A stretch of DNA of 64,000 bases. Source: Ideonella livida (GTDB lineage Bacteria; Pseudomonadota; Gammaproteobacteria; Burkholderiales; Burkholderiaceae_C). The position numbers and the translations under genes are program-made. This document shows, one piece after another, positions 8,597 to 17,212 of the stretch. A model generated the notes under the pieces. The model ran no database searches and had not been told where the DNA came from. It worked only from the letters and a program-made list of their open reading frames with translations. Position 1 is the first letter of the stretch. Every line of letters starts with the position of its first letter. The DNA lies in contig NZ_JAAGOH010000012.1 in assembly GCF_010499455.1 (NCBI RefSeq), positions 62,001 through 126,000 of the forward strand, read 5' to 3'.

Positions 8597-9589
8597 ATGA
8601 CCTCTTGCAACCTCTCCCGGCGACAGACCTTGGCCTGTGCCACCGGCCTGGCCTTGGGCAGCCTGGCCGCCCCTGCCGCCCGTGCCCAAGCCTTTCCCCA
8701 ACGCCCGCTCTCCTGGGTGGTGCCCTACCCCAGCGGCGGTTTTGGTGACGCCCTCTCGCGCCTGCTGGCCCAGAAGATGGAAACCGCCCTGGGCCAGACC
8801 GTGCTGGTGGACAACCGGCCCGGCGCGGGCGGCCAGATCGGCGCAGCCTTTGTCAAACAGCAGCCGGCCGATGGCCACACGCTGTTCTACGGCGACATTG
8901 GCCCGTTCGCGATGAACGGCGCGCTCTACCCCAAGCTCAACTACGACACCCTGGCCGACTTCCAGCCCCTGAGCCGGCTGGTGCTCACCCCGCTGCTGGT
9001 GGTGGTGCCCGCCAACAGCCCCTGGAAGGACTGGAACGACCTGGTGCAGGCCGCCCGGCGCGGGCCGCCGCCCAGCTACGGCTCTTACGGCGTGGGCAGC
9101 CAGCCGCATGTCTGGACCGAGATGCTGGAGCGCCAGTTGGGCGCCAAGCTCAACCATGTGCCCTACAAGGGCGCCGCCCCGGCCTTGCAAGACCTGCTGG
9201 GCGGCCGCCTGGACTTCATGTGCGACGTGGCCCCCTCCAGCCTGCCGCTGGTGCGCGATGGCAAATTGCGCGCCCTGGCCGTGGTGGGCAGCCACCAGCG
9301 CCTGAGCCTGCTGCCGCAAGTGCCCACCGTGGCCGAGCTGGGCCTGCCGGCGCTGAACCTGCCCGGCTGGAACGGCGTGATGGTGCGACGCGGCACGCCC
9401 GAGCCCGTGCTGGCGCGCCTGCACCAGGCCCTGCTGGCCGCGCTGCAGGCGCCTGAGGTGGCGCAGCGCTACCAGCCCCTGGGCCTGACACTGGCGCCGC
9501 AAAGCCCCGAGGCCTTTGGCGATTTCATCCGCCAAGAGGCGCAGCGCTGGGGCCAGGTGATCCGCCAAGCCGCCATCACACTGGAATGA
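8597..9589 (+). CDS. Bug-family (TTT) periplasmic substrate-binding protein, second copy
   Basis: 330 residues with a signal peptide (MTSCNLSRRQTLACATG, cleavage probably after ARAQA) and the Bug signatures FPQRPLSWVVPYPSGGFGD and VLVDNRPGAGGQIGAA. It is clearly divergent from the Bug protein 1.7 kb upstream, so the two probably bind different ligands or represent an old duplication. The stop overlaps the SDR start (ATGA), indicating translational coupling. No membrane component of a TTT transporter is in the window. Confidence 0.9.
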   Translation: MTSCNLSRRQTLACATGLALGSLAAPAARAQAFPQRPLSWVVPYPSGGFGDALSRLLAQKMETALGQTVLVDNRPGAGGQIGAAFVKQQPADGHTLFYGDIGPFAMNGALYPKLNYDTLADFQPLSRLVLTPLLVVVPANSPWKDWNDLVQAARRGPPPSYGSYGVGSQPHVWTEMLERQLGAKLNHVPYKGAAPALQDLLGGRLDFMCDVAPSSLPLVRDGKLRALAVVGSHQRLSLLPQVPTVAELGLPALNLPGWNGVMVRRGTPEPVLARLHQALLAALQAPEVAQRYQPLGLTLAPQSPEAFGDFIRQEAQRWGQVIRQAAITLE

Positions 9590-10374
9590 GCACGCTCATG
9601 CGCGACCCGCTCTTTTCCCTGGCTGGCAAGGTGGCCCTGGTCACCGGCGGCACCCGCGGCCTGGGCCGCGCCATCGCCGAAGCCTATGCCCGCGCCGGCG
9701 CCCAGGTGGTCATCAGCAGCGAAGACGCCGCCGCCTGCGCCCAGGCCCAGGCCGAGCTGCAGGCCCTGGGCCTGCCCATCACCGCCCAGGTGGCCGATGT
9801 GCGCGACGACGCCGCCCAGGCCGCCCTGGTGCAGGCCACCGTGCAGGCCCATGGCGGGCTGGACGTGGTGGTGGCCAACGCCGGCGTGGGCGACCCCATG
9901 CAAGGCAGCTTGGCCCCCAGCCCTGAGGCCTACCGCCGGGTCATGGACATCAACCTCGACAGCATCGTGCGCCTGTGCGCGCTGGCGGTGCCGCACCTGC
10001 AGGCGCGCGGCGGCGGCAGCCTGATCCTCATGTCCAGCCTCTCGGCCCTGCGCGGCAACAAGGCACTGGGCCCCTACGCCCTGGCCAAGGCCGCGCTGTC
10101 GCAGCTGGCGCGCAACCTGGCGGTGGAGCTGGGGCCGCACCACATCCGCACCAACGCCATCGCGCCGGGTTTCATCGCCACCGAGCTGAGCGGCCCGCTG
10201 CTGGCCGATGCCAGCTTCATGGCTCGCCGCCTGCAGATGACCCCGCTGCGCCGCCCCGGCACGCCGGATGAGGTGGCCGGCCCCGCCCTGCTGCTGGCCA
10301 GCCCGGGCGGCGCCTTCATCAACGGCCAAACCCTGGTGGTGGATGGCGGCACCGTCATCACCGATGGGAGCTGA
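9586..10374 (+). CDS. SDR-family NAD(P)-dependent oxidoreductase
   Basis: 262 residues, a classical short-chain dehydrogenase: cofactor-binding TGGTRGLG at residues 20-27, the NAG motif (VVANAGVG), catalytic Ser in LILMSSLSA and the Tyr-x3-Lys pair in GPYALAKAAL. The C-terminal INGQTLVVDGG is typical of the family. It would oxidise or reduce a secondary alcohol or ketone in the pathway encoded by this operon. The ATG overlaps the stop of the Bug gene. A strong terminator lies downstream at 10422-10462. Confidence 0.92.
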   Translation: MSTLMRDPLFSLAGKVALVTGGTRGLGRAIAEAYARAGAQVVISSEDAAACAQAQAELQALGLPITAQVADVRDDAAQAALVQATVQAHGGLDVVVANAGVGDPMQGSLAPSPEAYRRVMDINLDSIVRLCALAVPHLQARGGGSLILMSSLSALRGNKALGPYALAKAALSQLARNLAVELGPHHIRTNAIAPGFIATELSGPLLADASFMARRLQMTPLRRPGTPDEVAGPALLLASPGGAFINGQTLVVDGGTVITDGS

Positions 10375-10421
10375 GGCCGGACGCCCCCGCCTTCCCGAGA
10401 CCTTCTTCGCCCCTTCCCCCG

Positions 10422-10462
10422 CCACGGGCCGACCGCTTCCCCCGGCCGGCCCGTGGTGTTTT
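10422..10462 (+). terminator. Rho-independent terminator
   Basis: CCACGGGCCG (10422-10431) pairs perfectly with CGGCCCGTGG (10447-10456), giving a 10-bp GC-rich stem with a 15-nt loop, followed directly by TGTTTT. It ends the SDR transcript and separates the FAH gene, which would then need read-through or its own promoter. Confidence 0.7.
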
Positions 10463-10492
10463 CAACCTCATCGTCCCTGACAGACCCGACCG

Positions 10493-11473
10493 ATGAAACT
10501 CGCCACCCTGGACAACGGCCGCCCCGACGGCCAGCTCGTCGTGCTCAGCGCGGATGCCCGCCTGTGCGCCCCGCACCCCGCCTGGCCCACCCTGCAGCAG
10601 GCGCTGGAAGCCTGGACCGAGGCCGAGCCCGCCCTGCGCGCCCTGGCCGCCCAGCTCAGCACCACCGGCACCGCGCCCAGCGCCCAAGCCTTTGACGCGG
10701 CCCGCGCCCTGGCCCCGCTGCCGCGCGCCTGGCAGTGGCTGGACGGCTCGGCCTTCCAGTCGCACGGCGACCTGATGTCCACCGTGTTCCACATGGACAA
10801 GCTGCCCTACGACGAGCGCCCGCTGATGTACCAGGGCCTGTCAGACCGCTTCCTGTCCGGCACCGCCGATGTGCCGCTGCCCAGCGAGGCCGACGGCATC
10901 GACTTTGAAGGCGAGTTTGGTGTCATCACCGACGCCGTGCCCATGGGCTGCACGCGCGAGCAGGCCGCCGGCCACATCCGCCTCTTGGTGCTCATCAACG
11001 ACTGGTCGCTGCGCCGCATCGCCCCGGTGGAGATGAAGACCGGCTTTGGCTGGGTGCAGGCCAAGCCGGCCTGCAGCGTGGCGCCCATCGCCGTCACGCC
11101 CGACGAGCTGGGCGAGGCCTGGCGCGACAGCCGCTTCCAGATGCACCTGCAGGTGGACTGGAACGGCCAGCGCTTTGGCCTGGCCCACGCCGGCGCCATG
11201 GCCTTTGGCTTTGACCAGCTGGTGGCCCACGCCGCCTACAGCCGCGACCTGGTGCCCGGCACCGTCATCGGCTCGGGCACGGTGAGCAACGAGACCTACC
11301 GCGAGGTCGGCTCCTCGTGCATTGCCGAGCGCCGCGCCATTGAGATGCTCGACGAAGGCGCCGCCCGCACACCCTACATGGCCTTTGGCGACACGGTGCG
11401 CATGCAAGCCAAATTTGAAGACGGCCGCGATGGGCCGTTTGGGGTGGTGGATCAGCAGGTGGTGAAGGGCTGA
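10493..11473 (+). CDS. Fumarylacetoacetate hydrolase family protein
   Basis: 326 residues. The C-terminal FAH fold carries the acidic metal ligands in GIDFEGEFGVITD (Glu-x-Glu) and the Asp of INDWSLRR; the N-terminal domain (residues 1-80) is the smaller cap region of FAH-like enzymes. The family cleaves C-C bonds of acylpyruvates or hydrates/decarboxylates dienoates at the end of aromatic ring catabolism. It follows the SDR gene but is separated from it by a terminator. Its 3' end overlaps the converging aminotransferase gene by 22 bp. Confidence 0.88.
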   Translation: MKLATLDNGRPDGQLVVLSADARLCAPHPAWPTLQQALEAWTEAEPALRALAAQLSTTGTAPSAQAFDAARALAPLPRAWQWLDGSAFQSHGDLMSTVFHMDKLPYDERPLMYQGLSDRFLSGTADVPLPSEADGIDFEGEFGVITDAVPMGCTREQAAGHIRLLVLINDWSLRRIAPVEMKTGFGWVQAKPACSVAPIAVTPDELGEAWRDSRFQMHLQVDWNGQRFGLAHAGAMAFGFDQLVAHAAYSRDLVPGTVIGSGTVSNETYREVGSSCIAERRAIEMLDEGAARTPYMAFGDTVRMQAKFEDGRDGPFGVVDQQVVKG

Positions 11474-12876
11474 GCGCCGCGCTGAGGTCCGCGCTGAGGT
11501 CCGCGCTGAGGGCTGCCCGCCAAACGGCGCAGCAGGCCTTCGGGCAGTCGGTACTGGCGCTTGACGACTTGGTTGGCCAGGTCGTGTGTCCAGGCCGGGC
11601 GGCGCGCCAGCTCTGCCAGCACCTCGTGCAGGGCCGCCAGGACCTGGTCGATCTGCGCCGCTGTCACGGTCAGCGGCGGGTAAAAGCGCAACACCGGATG
11701 CTCGGCCTTCTCATTGAGCGAGTGGCCGGCGTGCACGCCCCGGCGGGCCAACCCCGCCGCCACGGCGGTCTCCACCGCCGGATTGCGCATCTTCAGGCCG
11801 GTCATCAGGCCCACGCCTGGCGCGTCCAGCACAAGCTGCGGATGGGCAGCGGCCGCCCGGGCCAGCCCCGCCTGGAGCTGGGCGCCCAGCAAGCGGGCCC
11901 GCCTGGGCAGCTCGTGCTGCTCAATGAATTCCAGGGCGGCCAAGCCGGCGGCGCAGGCGTAGGGCGAGCCACCGGAGTCACTGCCCAGCCACCGAGGATG
12001 AAAGTCCGGGTGGGACTGGACACGCTGCACCAGCGCCTCACGCATCACGGCCACGGCCATGGCGGTGTGGCCCCCGGTGATGCCCTTGGACAGCAGCACC
12101 ACGTCGGGCAGCACGGTGGGGTCTTCGTCAAAGGCGAACAGGCGACCACACCGCCCAAAGGCGGTCTGGATCTCGTCGGCCACCAGCAGGGCGCCGGCCT
12201 CACGGCACAAGGCTGCCACCTGGCCCACATAGCCCGGGGGTGGCACCTGCAGGTAGGCGCCGCCCAGAATGGGCTCCAGAAACACGGCTGCCACCTCTGG
12301 CGTCACCGCCCGTCGCATGGCCGGCAGGTCCCCAAAGGGCACGAAGTCCACCTCCTGCATCAGCGGCAGAAAGGGTTGACGGTGGCCGGCCTGCCCCAGC
12401 AGGTTCAAGGCGCCCAGCGTCTTGCCGTGGTACGCATGGCGCATGACAACGATGCGCCGACGAGGGCGCTGGGCTGCCAGCACCGCGCGCAAGGTCAGCT
12501 CCGTGATCTCGGCGCCCGAGTTGCCGATGACCACCCGGTCCAGGTCCGCCGGCAACAGGCTGGCCAGCTTGGCCATGAAGGCGGCGCAGGCCGGGTGGGC
12601 CACGCCCCAGGGCAGCAGCGCCGCCTGCTCCAGCTGGGCCAGCGTGCGGGCCTGTACCTGCGGGTTGGCATGGCCGACGATGAACACGCCGTAGCTGCAA
12701 GCAAAGTCCAGAAAGCGGCGACCGTCCTCGTCGATCACCTCACAGCCCTGCGCGTGGCTCTCTACCGTGCGGTGGGCTAAGGCGTAGAGGGTGGCGGCGG
12801 TGGGGTTCCAGTGCTGGCGGCACAGCGCCACCAGCTCGTCGCGGCTGCGGGCGGGTGTCCAGGTGGCGGGGCTCAT
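11452..12876 (-). CDS. Class III PLP-dependent aminotransferase (catalytically complete)
   Basis: 474 residues, normal for class III transaminases. Seen: the substrate-phosphate loop GNSGAEITE (118-126), the YHGKT motif (149-153), the Asp that contacts the PLP ring nitrogen in VADEIQTAFGR (Asp234) and the Schiff-base lysine Lys264 in LLSKGITGG. It would move an amino group between an amino donor and a keto or aldehyde precursor. The start is the ATG at 12876, which overlaps the stop of the upstream aminotransferase gene (ATGA). The last ~20 residues are an unusual repeat tail running into the converging FAH gene. It is last in the biosynthetic-type operon. The substrate is unknown. Confidence 0.88.
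   Translation of the reverse strand: MSPATWTPARSRDELVALCRQHWNPTAATLYALAHRTVESHAQGCEVIDEDGRRFLDFACSYGVFIVGHANPQVQARTLAQLEQAALLPWGVAHPACAAFMAKLASLLPADLDRVVIGNSGAEITELTLRAVLAAQRPRRRIVVMRHAYHGKTLGALNLLGQAGHRQPFLPLMQEVDFVPFGDLPAMRRAVTPEVAAVFLEPILGGAYLQVPPPGYVGQVAALCREAGALLVADEIQTAFGRCGRLFAFDEDPTVLPDVVLLSKGITGGHTAMAVAVMREALVQRVQSHPDFHPRWLGSDSGGSPYACAAGLAALEFIEQHELPRRARLLGAQLQAGLARAAAAHPQLVLDAPGVGLMTGLKMRNPAVETAVAAGLARRGVHAGHSLNEKAEHPVLRFYPPLTVTAAQIDQVLAALHEVLAELARRPAWTHDLANQVVKRQYRLPEGLLRRLAGSPQRGPQRGPQRGAQPFTTC
11479..11511. repeat. 12-bp tandem repeat inside the aminotransferase 3' end
   Basis: Two full and one partial (9 bp) copies of GCGCTGAGGTCC in direct tandem. On the minus strand they encode repeated Gly-Pro-Gln-Arg in the extreme C-terminal tail of the aminotransferase at 11452-12876. 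The 12-bp period keeps the frame, consistent with slippage in a non-essential tail. Confidence 0.85.
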
Positions 12877-14147
12877 GCCGGCACCTCCTGGGTGGCACCC
12901 GGGCGGCCCGAAACCGCGCCAAGGTCCGCCGGTGGCACATCGTCCAGCGCCTGCGCCCAACGGGCCAGGGCCAGGTCCAGCTCGGCCTGTGTCAGGGTCA
13001 GCGGGGCCTGCAGCAGCAGGCGCTCGCCCTGTGGCGGGCGCAGGCGCACGCCGCGCGCCCAGGCCGCCTGCCACACCTGCTGGGCCCGCTGTGCGCTGCA
13101 AAAGTCCACGGTGGCCAAGGTGCCGCACTGCTGTACCCGCACCAGGCCCGTGCCGGTGCGCCCCGCATGCCCGGCCAGCACCAGGCGCAGGTGCACGCCC
13201 AGGCGCCGGTGCCGCTGCACCAACCCTTCAGACTCAATGGCCTCCAGGGCCGCCAGCGCCGCCACGCAGCAAGCGGGGTTGCCGCCGGTGGTGCTGCCGT
13301 GCAGCGAGGGGTTGCGGCGCCCGTAGACCCGGTCGTTGATGGCCTTGCGGGTCACGTAGACCCCAATGGGCACACAGCCTCCGTCCAGGCCCGGCCCCAG
13401 CACCAGCACGTCGGGCTCCACGCCGGTCTGCTCCACCGCAAACAAGCTGCCGCACCGGCCCAGACCGGTGCGCAGCTCGCTGACGATCAGCAAGGCGCCG
13501 GTGGCCGTGCACCGCGCCCGCAGCGCCTGCCAGAACCCAGCGGGCGCCTCCAGAGCGCCCTGCCCCAGCGACAGTGGCTCCACCAGCACCGCCGCCGTGT
13601 CCGGCCCAATGGCTTCGATCCAGCGGGCGGTCTCGCCCAGGGGCAGGGGGCGGGCCTGCAGCGGCAAGCCCGCCAGCAGCGTGCCGGTGCCCCCGGCCAG
13701 GTGCTGGCCGTGGCTCAGGCTGCCGTAGTCGCCGCCCTGGCCCACCACCACGGTGGTGCGCTGTGGGGCGTGGCCCTTGGCCAGCTTCAGGGCAGAGTCC
13801 AGTGCCTCTTCGCCCGAGTTGCAGACGTAGGACACCGACAGGCTGCCGGGGGCCAGCTCGGCCAGGCGGGTTACCAGCTCGGTCAAGGGCCGGTTGACCA
13901 ACAGACGGCTGGACAGGGGGCCTTTGCGCACCTGCGCCGCCACAGCGCGGCGCACCGCCGGGTGGCCGGCACCAAAGCCGCCAGACGCCAGGTCAATAAA
14001 GTGCCGGCCGTCGGCCGCCTCTACCGTGGCGCCCTGGGCCCGGGCCAGGGTGATGTCGGCGGTGCGCCACTCGGGCGAGGCCGCATGCCGGCGGTAGAGC
14101 GCACGGGTGGCGTCCACCGGGCCGCCAGAAGAAATGGGGGTGAGCAT
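12873..14147 (-). CDS. Class III aminotransferase homologue lacking catalytic residues
   Basis: 424 residues with the overall class III layout (NSGEEALDSALKLAKG at 110-125, later GSTTGGNPACCVAALAALE), but the active site is gone. The Asp-Glu pair that holds PLP is Ser223-Glu224 (IVSELRTGLGR), and the lysine that forms the Schiff base is replaced (VLVLGPGLDGG, Pro252 where the downstream paralogue has Lys264). The YHGKT motif is also missing. The reading frame is intact and coupled to the active aminotransferase by a 4-bp overlap. It is therefore inferred to be a structural or regulatory partner, perhaps a heterodimer subunit, rather than a decaying gene. Start at ATG 14147; a GTG-type extension upstream is less likely. 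Confidence 0.82.
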   Translation of the reverse strand: MLTPISSGGPVDATRALYRRHAASPEWRTADITLARAQGATVEAADGRHFIDLASGGFGAGHPAVRRAVAAQVRKGPLSSRLLVNRPLTELVTRLAELAPGSLSVSYVCNSGEEALDSALKLAKGHAPQRTTVVVGQGGDYGSLSHGQHLAGGTGTLLAGLPLQARPLPLGETARWIEAIGPDTAAVLVEPLSLGQGALEAPAGFWQALRARCTATGALLIVSELRTGLGRCGSLFAVEQTGVEPDVLVLGPGLDGGCVPIGVYVTRKAINDRVYGRRNPSLHGSTTGGNPACCVAALAALEAIESEGLVQRHRRLGVHLRLVLAGHAGRTGTGLVRVQQCGTLATVDFCSAQRAQQVWQAAWARGVRLRPPQGERLLLQAPLTLTQAELDLALARWAQALDDVPPADLGAVSGRPGATQEVPA

Positions 14148-14240
14148 GGGAGGTTCTGACAGAAGAGGGTTTACCTGGGGCCCCGGTTGGCCGCGCCTGA
14201 GGGGCGCGCCCAAGCGGGTGCGCAAGGGTTGTGGCCTGGC

Positions 14241-15743
14241 TCAGGCCTGCGGGTGGTGCGCCTGTGGCGGCACATGCCGGCCCAGCGCGCCCAGTAGCAA
14301 CGCCAGGCCGGCCAACACCGCGAGACTGACGCGAAAGCCGGCGGCTTCAGCGGTGGGCGCCGCACCGGCCATGCCTACCGCAGGCCACAGCACCAGGGCC
14401 ACCGGGCCCAGGCCCATCTGCAGGGCGGCCAGCAAATGGATGCCCACGGCCGCCCCCAGCTGGCGGCCCAGCTGCATGGCGGCGGTGTGGCTGCCCAGGG
14501 CACCGGCCGGCGCCTGGTTCTGGGCCAGCAACAGGGTGCTGGTGGCCACAAAGCCCATGCCCAGCCCCACCGACAGCTGCGCCGCCGCCCAGCCCCACAG
14601 AGGCCATGATGGCGGTGCCACCGCCAAGGCTGCGGTGCCCAGCGCCAACGCGGCGGCGCCCATCACCACCGGGGTGCGGTGCCCCCAGCGGCCCAAGCGC
14701 TGGCCGCAGACGGCCGAGCCCACCACCCAACCCAGGGCCGCCGCCATGACGACCAGCCCGCCCCGCACGGCGTTCAGGCCCGCGCTTTGGTGCAGGTACA
14801 AGGGCAGCAAGGTGACCACGGCATACAGGATGGCTGCCGCGCCCACGGTGCAAGCCAGTGGCGCCCAGCCCGCGCGCTGGCGCAGCAGGGACAGCGGCAG
14901 CGGCGAGGCCTGCGGACGCTGGCGCACCCGGGCCCACAGTCCCGTGCCCCCGCCAATCAAGCCGGCCAGCGCGGCGGCCAAGCCCCCCGCCCCCAGCCCA
15001 TGGGCCGGAGCCATGAGCAGTGCCAGCAGGCTGACCAGAACCAGGGCAAAGGCAGCCTGGGACGGCAGATCCAGCCCGGCTGCACCACCGGCTGCCCCTG
15101 TGCGGGACGGCCCGCCCGCCGGCCCTGCCGGCAGGCCCACCGCCAGCAGGCCCAGGGCCAAAAAGCCCAGCGGCACGTTCAGGCCAAAGGCCAGGCGCCA
15201 GCCCGCCAGCTCATGCAGGGCGGCGCCGGCCAAAGGGCCCACCACGGCGGCCAAACCCCACACCAGGCTCAACAGGGCCTGCATGCGGCCGCGCTGGTTG
15301 CCGGTGTAGAGCTGGCCAATGAGCACGTAGGCCAGCACCGTCACCATGCCCGCGCCCAGGCCCTGCAGCACCCGCGCGGCCACCAGCCCGGGCACCGTGG
15401 GCGCCGCCCAGACCGCGGCCGAGCCCAGCATGAACAGCACCAGCGCCACCTGCAGGGCACGCCGCCCGCCCCAAGCGTCGGCCAGCTGCCCGGAGACGGG
15501 CGTGACCACGATGCCGGCCACGATGAAGCCCGACATCAGCCAGGGGTAGAGGCTGGAGCCAGGATCCTGCGCGGTCATGTAGGGCAGCAGGGTGCCCACC
15601 ACGGTGGCGTCCATGGCGGCCAGGAACAAACACAGCAGCACCACCCCCACCACCAAGGGGCGCCGGGCCGGCGCCGTGGCGGCTTCAACCCTCACCGGGG
15701 CGGCACGGGCCGGGGTGGCCAGCGGCAACAGGGGCTCAGCCAT
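14241..15743 (-). CDS. DHA2-type MFS exporter
   Basis: 500 residues and about 14 hydrophobic helices, with the DHA2 drug/proton antiporter signature AAMDATVVGTLLPYM in helix 1 and the GRR loop after helix 2 (DAWGGRRAL). Such proteins (EmrB/QacA group) export drugs or natural products. Its position between the diiron oxygenase and the aminotransferases, overlapping the oxygenase stop by 8 bp, suggests that it exports the product of the cluster or gives self-resistance (inference). Confidence 0.85.
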   Translation of the reverse strand: MAEPLLPLATPARAAPVRVEAATAPARRPLVVGVVLLCLFLAAMDATVVGTLLPYMTAQDPGSSLYPWLMSGFIVAGIVVTPVSGQLADAWGGRRALQVALVLFMLGSAAVWAAPTVPGLVAARVLQGLGAGMVTVLAYVLIGQLYTGNQRGRMQALLSLVWGLAAVVGPLAGAALHELAGWRLAFGLNVPLGFLALGLLAVGLPAGPAGGPSRTGAAGGAAGLDLPSQAAFALVLVSLLALLMAPAHGLGAGGLAAALAGLIGGGTGLWARVRQRPQASPLPLSLLRQRAGWAPLACTVGAAAILYAVVTLLPLYLHQSAGLNAVRGGLVVMAAALGWVVGSAVCGQRLGRWGHRTPVVMGAAALALGTAALAVAPPSWPLWGWAAAQLSVGLGMGFVATSTLLLAQNQAPAGALGSHTAAMQLGRQLGAAVGIHLLAALQMGLGPVALVLWPAVGMAGAAPTAEAAGFRVSLAVLAGLALLLGALGRHVPPQAHHPQA

Positions 15744-16683
15744 GGCGGGCTCCTGCGGCGTGGTGCACCACGGCGCTGGCCGAGAAGGATTCGATCAGCC
15801 GGCGGCCCGCGTCGTCCATGGCGTCGTCCACCCGGCGCAACGCCGGCCACGGCGCACCGGGCGCGGCCGGCGCGCCCCAGACCAGGCGCCGGAAAGTCTG
15901 CGTCAGCTGCAGCTGCACGGCATGGCCGCGATTGCCAGCGGTGTAGTCCAGGCCAAAGGTCTGCTGGGCATGGGCCTGGAAGCGCAGGGCCACCTCGGCG
16001 TTGAGCGCCTCGGTGGCCTCCAGGATCTGCTGCATGCGGCGCCGCTCGGCCAGCGTGAAGGTGGGCACCACCTGCTCGAACACGAAGTGGTCGGTCTGCA
16101 CATGGCGCGCCTCGTCCAGCCCGTGGGCATGCAGCAGCTGGGTGAAGAAGTGGCGCCGGCCGGGGTCCAGGGCATGGGCGCGGCGCTCAAAGACGGTGAT
16201 CACCGATTCGCCCACATAGGCTGAAGCGCACAGCGCCGCGAGCTTGACGAAGGGCGAGTCGTCCCCTTGGTAGAGCGCCACGCGCTGGCTGAAGAGGTTG
16301 TCGGGCTGCCCGAAGTCCTGCCCCGACAGCAGCCGGACATAGCGGTAGAACATGTTGGCGTGGTGCAGCTCTTCTGCCGCAAAGCACGACAGCGCGTCAT
16401 GCAGGGCGAAGCCGCTGGACAGGGGTACAGCGTGGGCCTGCATCTCGGCCATGACGTAGGTGAGAACGGCTGAGACATGGCGCTCAATCTCCGCCAGCTG
16501 CGCCAGTTCCTTGGCCACATAGGCCACGGCGCCGCGTTCATGGCCCGGTGCCTCAAAGGCCATGTCAGAGAGAAAGGCCAGCTCGGCCGGGCCGAAGGCC
16601 TCGGGCCAGGCCAGCTCGCGGGGGTGGACCGTGTCCACATGGGACTGGGCGTTGATGCCAAAGAGGTGTTGGAGGTCGGTCAT
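15736..16683 (-). CDS. AurF-like diiron oxygenase (putative N-oxygenase)
   Basis: 315 residues, ferritin-like helical fold of the AurF family (p-aminobenzoate N-oxygenase). The diiron ligand set is recognisable: a helix-1 Glu near residues 65-67 (AEIERHV), Glu104/105 with His107/108 (AAEELHHA), Glu159 (VGESVITVFE), and the AurF-type triad His187-x3-Glu191-x2-His194 in HGLDEARHV. Known members oxidise amines to hydroxylamine, nitroso or nitro groups; a few hydroxylate carbon. With two aminotransferases in the same operon, an amine substrate is plausible. Start ATG 16683, with upstream GGAACACC only a weak Shine-Dalgarno. Confidence 0.75.
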   Translation of the reverse strand: MTDLQHLFGINAQSHVDTVHPRELAWPEAFGPAELAFLSDMAFEAPGHERGAVAYVAKELAQLAEIERHVSAVLTYVMAEMQAHAVPLSSGFALHDALSCFAAEELHHANMFYRYVRLLSGQDFGQPDNLFSQRVALYQGDDSPFVKLAALCASAYVGESVITVFERRAHALDPGRRHFFTQLLHAHGLDEARHVQTDHFVFEQVVPTFTLAERRRMQQILEATEALNAEVALRFQAHAQQTFGLDYTAGNRGHAVQLQLTQTFRRLVWGAPAAPGAPWPALRRVDDAMDDAGRRLIESFSASAVVHHAAGARHG

Positions 16684-16793
16684 GGGGTGTTCCGGAGGGC
16701 TACGGGCGTGGGCCGGTCCTGGCGCCCTGGGCGGCAGAGGCGATGGCCGGACAGGCCCAGCGGTGAGGAGAAGCGGCGACGGTGGCCGCAGGC

Positions 16794-17162
16794 TCAAGCC
16801 GTGGCGGGCGCAGGAGATGAGGACGGCGGCGGGGCCAGCATCTCCCGCTCATACGTGCGGAAGCCGTCCTCGATGCCGATGAGCACGTCCTGGAAAGTCA
16901 CCAGGCCGTCGCGGAAGACGGGGCTCTCGCGCAGGGACTCGATCAGGAAGTAGTAGGACTTCAGGTCTGCAGTCTCGAAGATCATGAAGTCAGAGCAGCG
17001 GGCGCTGAAAGCCTCGGCGTCGAAGAAGCGCACCGACACCTCCCCGGCGAAGCGCTCGAAGACCGGGCGGATGTGCTGGCGCTCATACGCCGCGCGCTCC
17101 TCCCAGGTCTTGCGCAGCCAATCGGGGTGGAAGGTGTAGGTGACGATAACGGTGTAGGTCAT
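16794..17162 (-). CDS. Darcynin-like small protein of unknown function
   Basis: 122 residues and no signal peptide. It looks like a dimeric alpha/beta-barrel-type small protein: beta-strand-rich start TYTVIVTYTFHPDWL, central SARCSDFMIFETADLKSYY and VLIGIEDGF near the end. The pattern fits the darcynin family (Pfam domain of unknown function) as I remember it; this call rests on recall of the motif, not on a search. A well-spaced start follows AGGACCCCC. It lies between the AMP-ligase/TauD gene and the diiron oxygenase, so a tailoring or accessory role in the same pathway is inferred. Confidence 0.6.
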   Translation of the reverse strand: MTYTVIVTYTFHPDWLRKTWEERAAYERQHIRPVFERFAGEVSVRFFDAEAFSARCSDFMIFETADLKSYYFLIESLRESPVFRDGLVTFQDVLIGIEDGFRTYEREMLAPPPSSSPAPATA

Positions 17163-17212
17163 GGGGGTCCTGCGTGGGGCCGGCAGCCCGCGGGCCTGCC
17201 GGGCCGAGGGGG

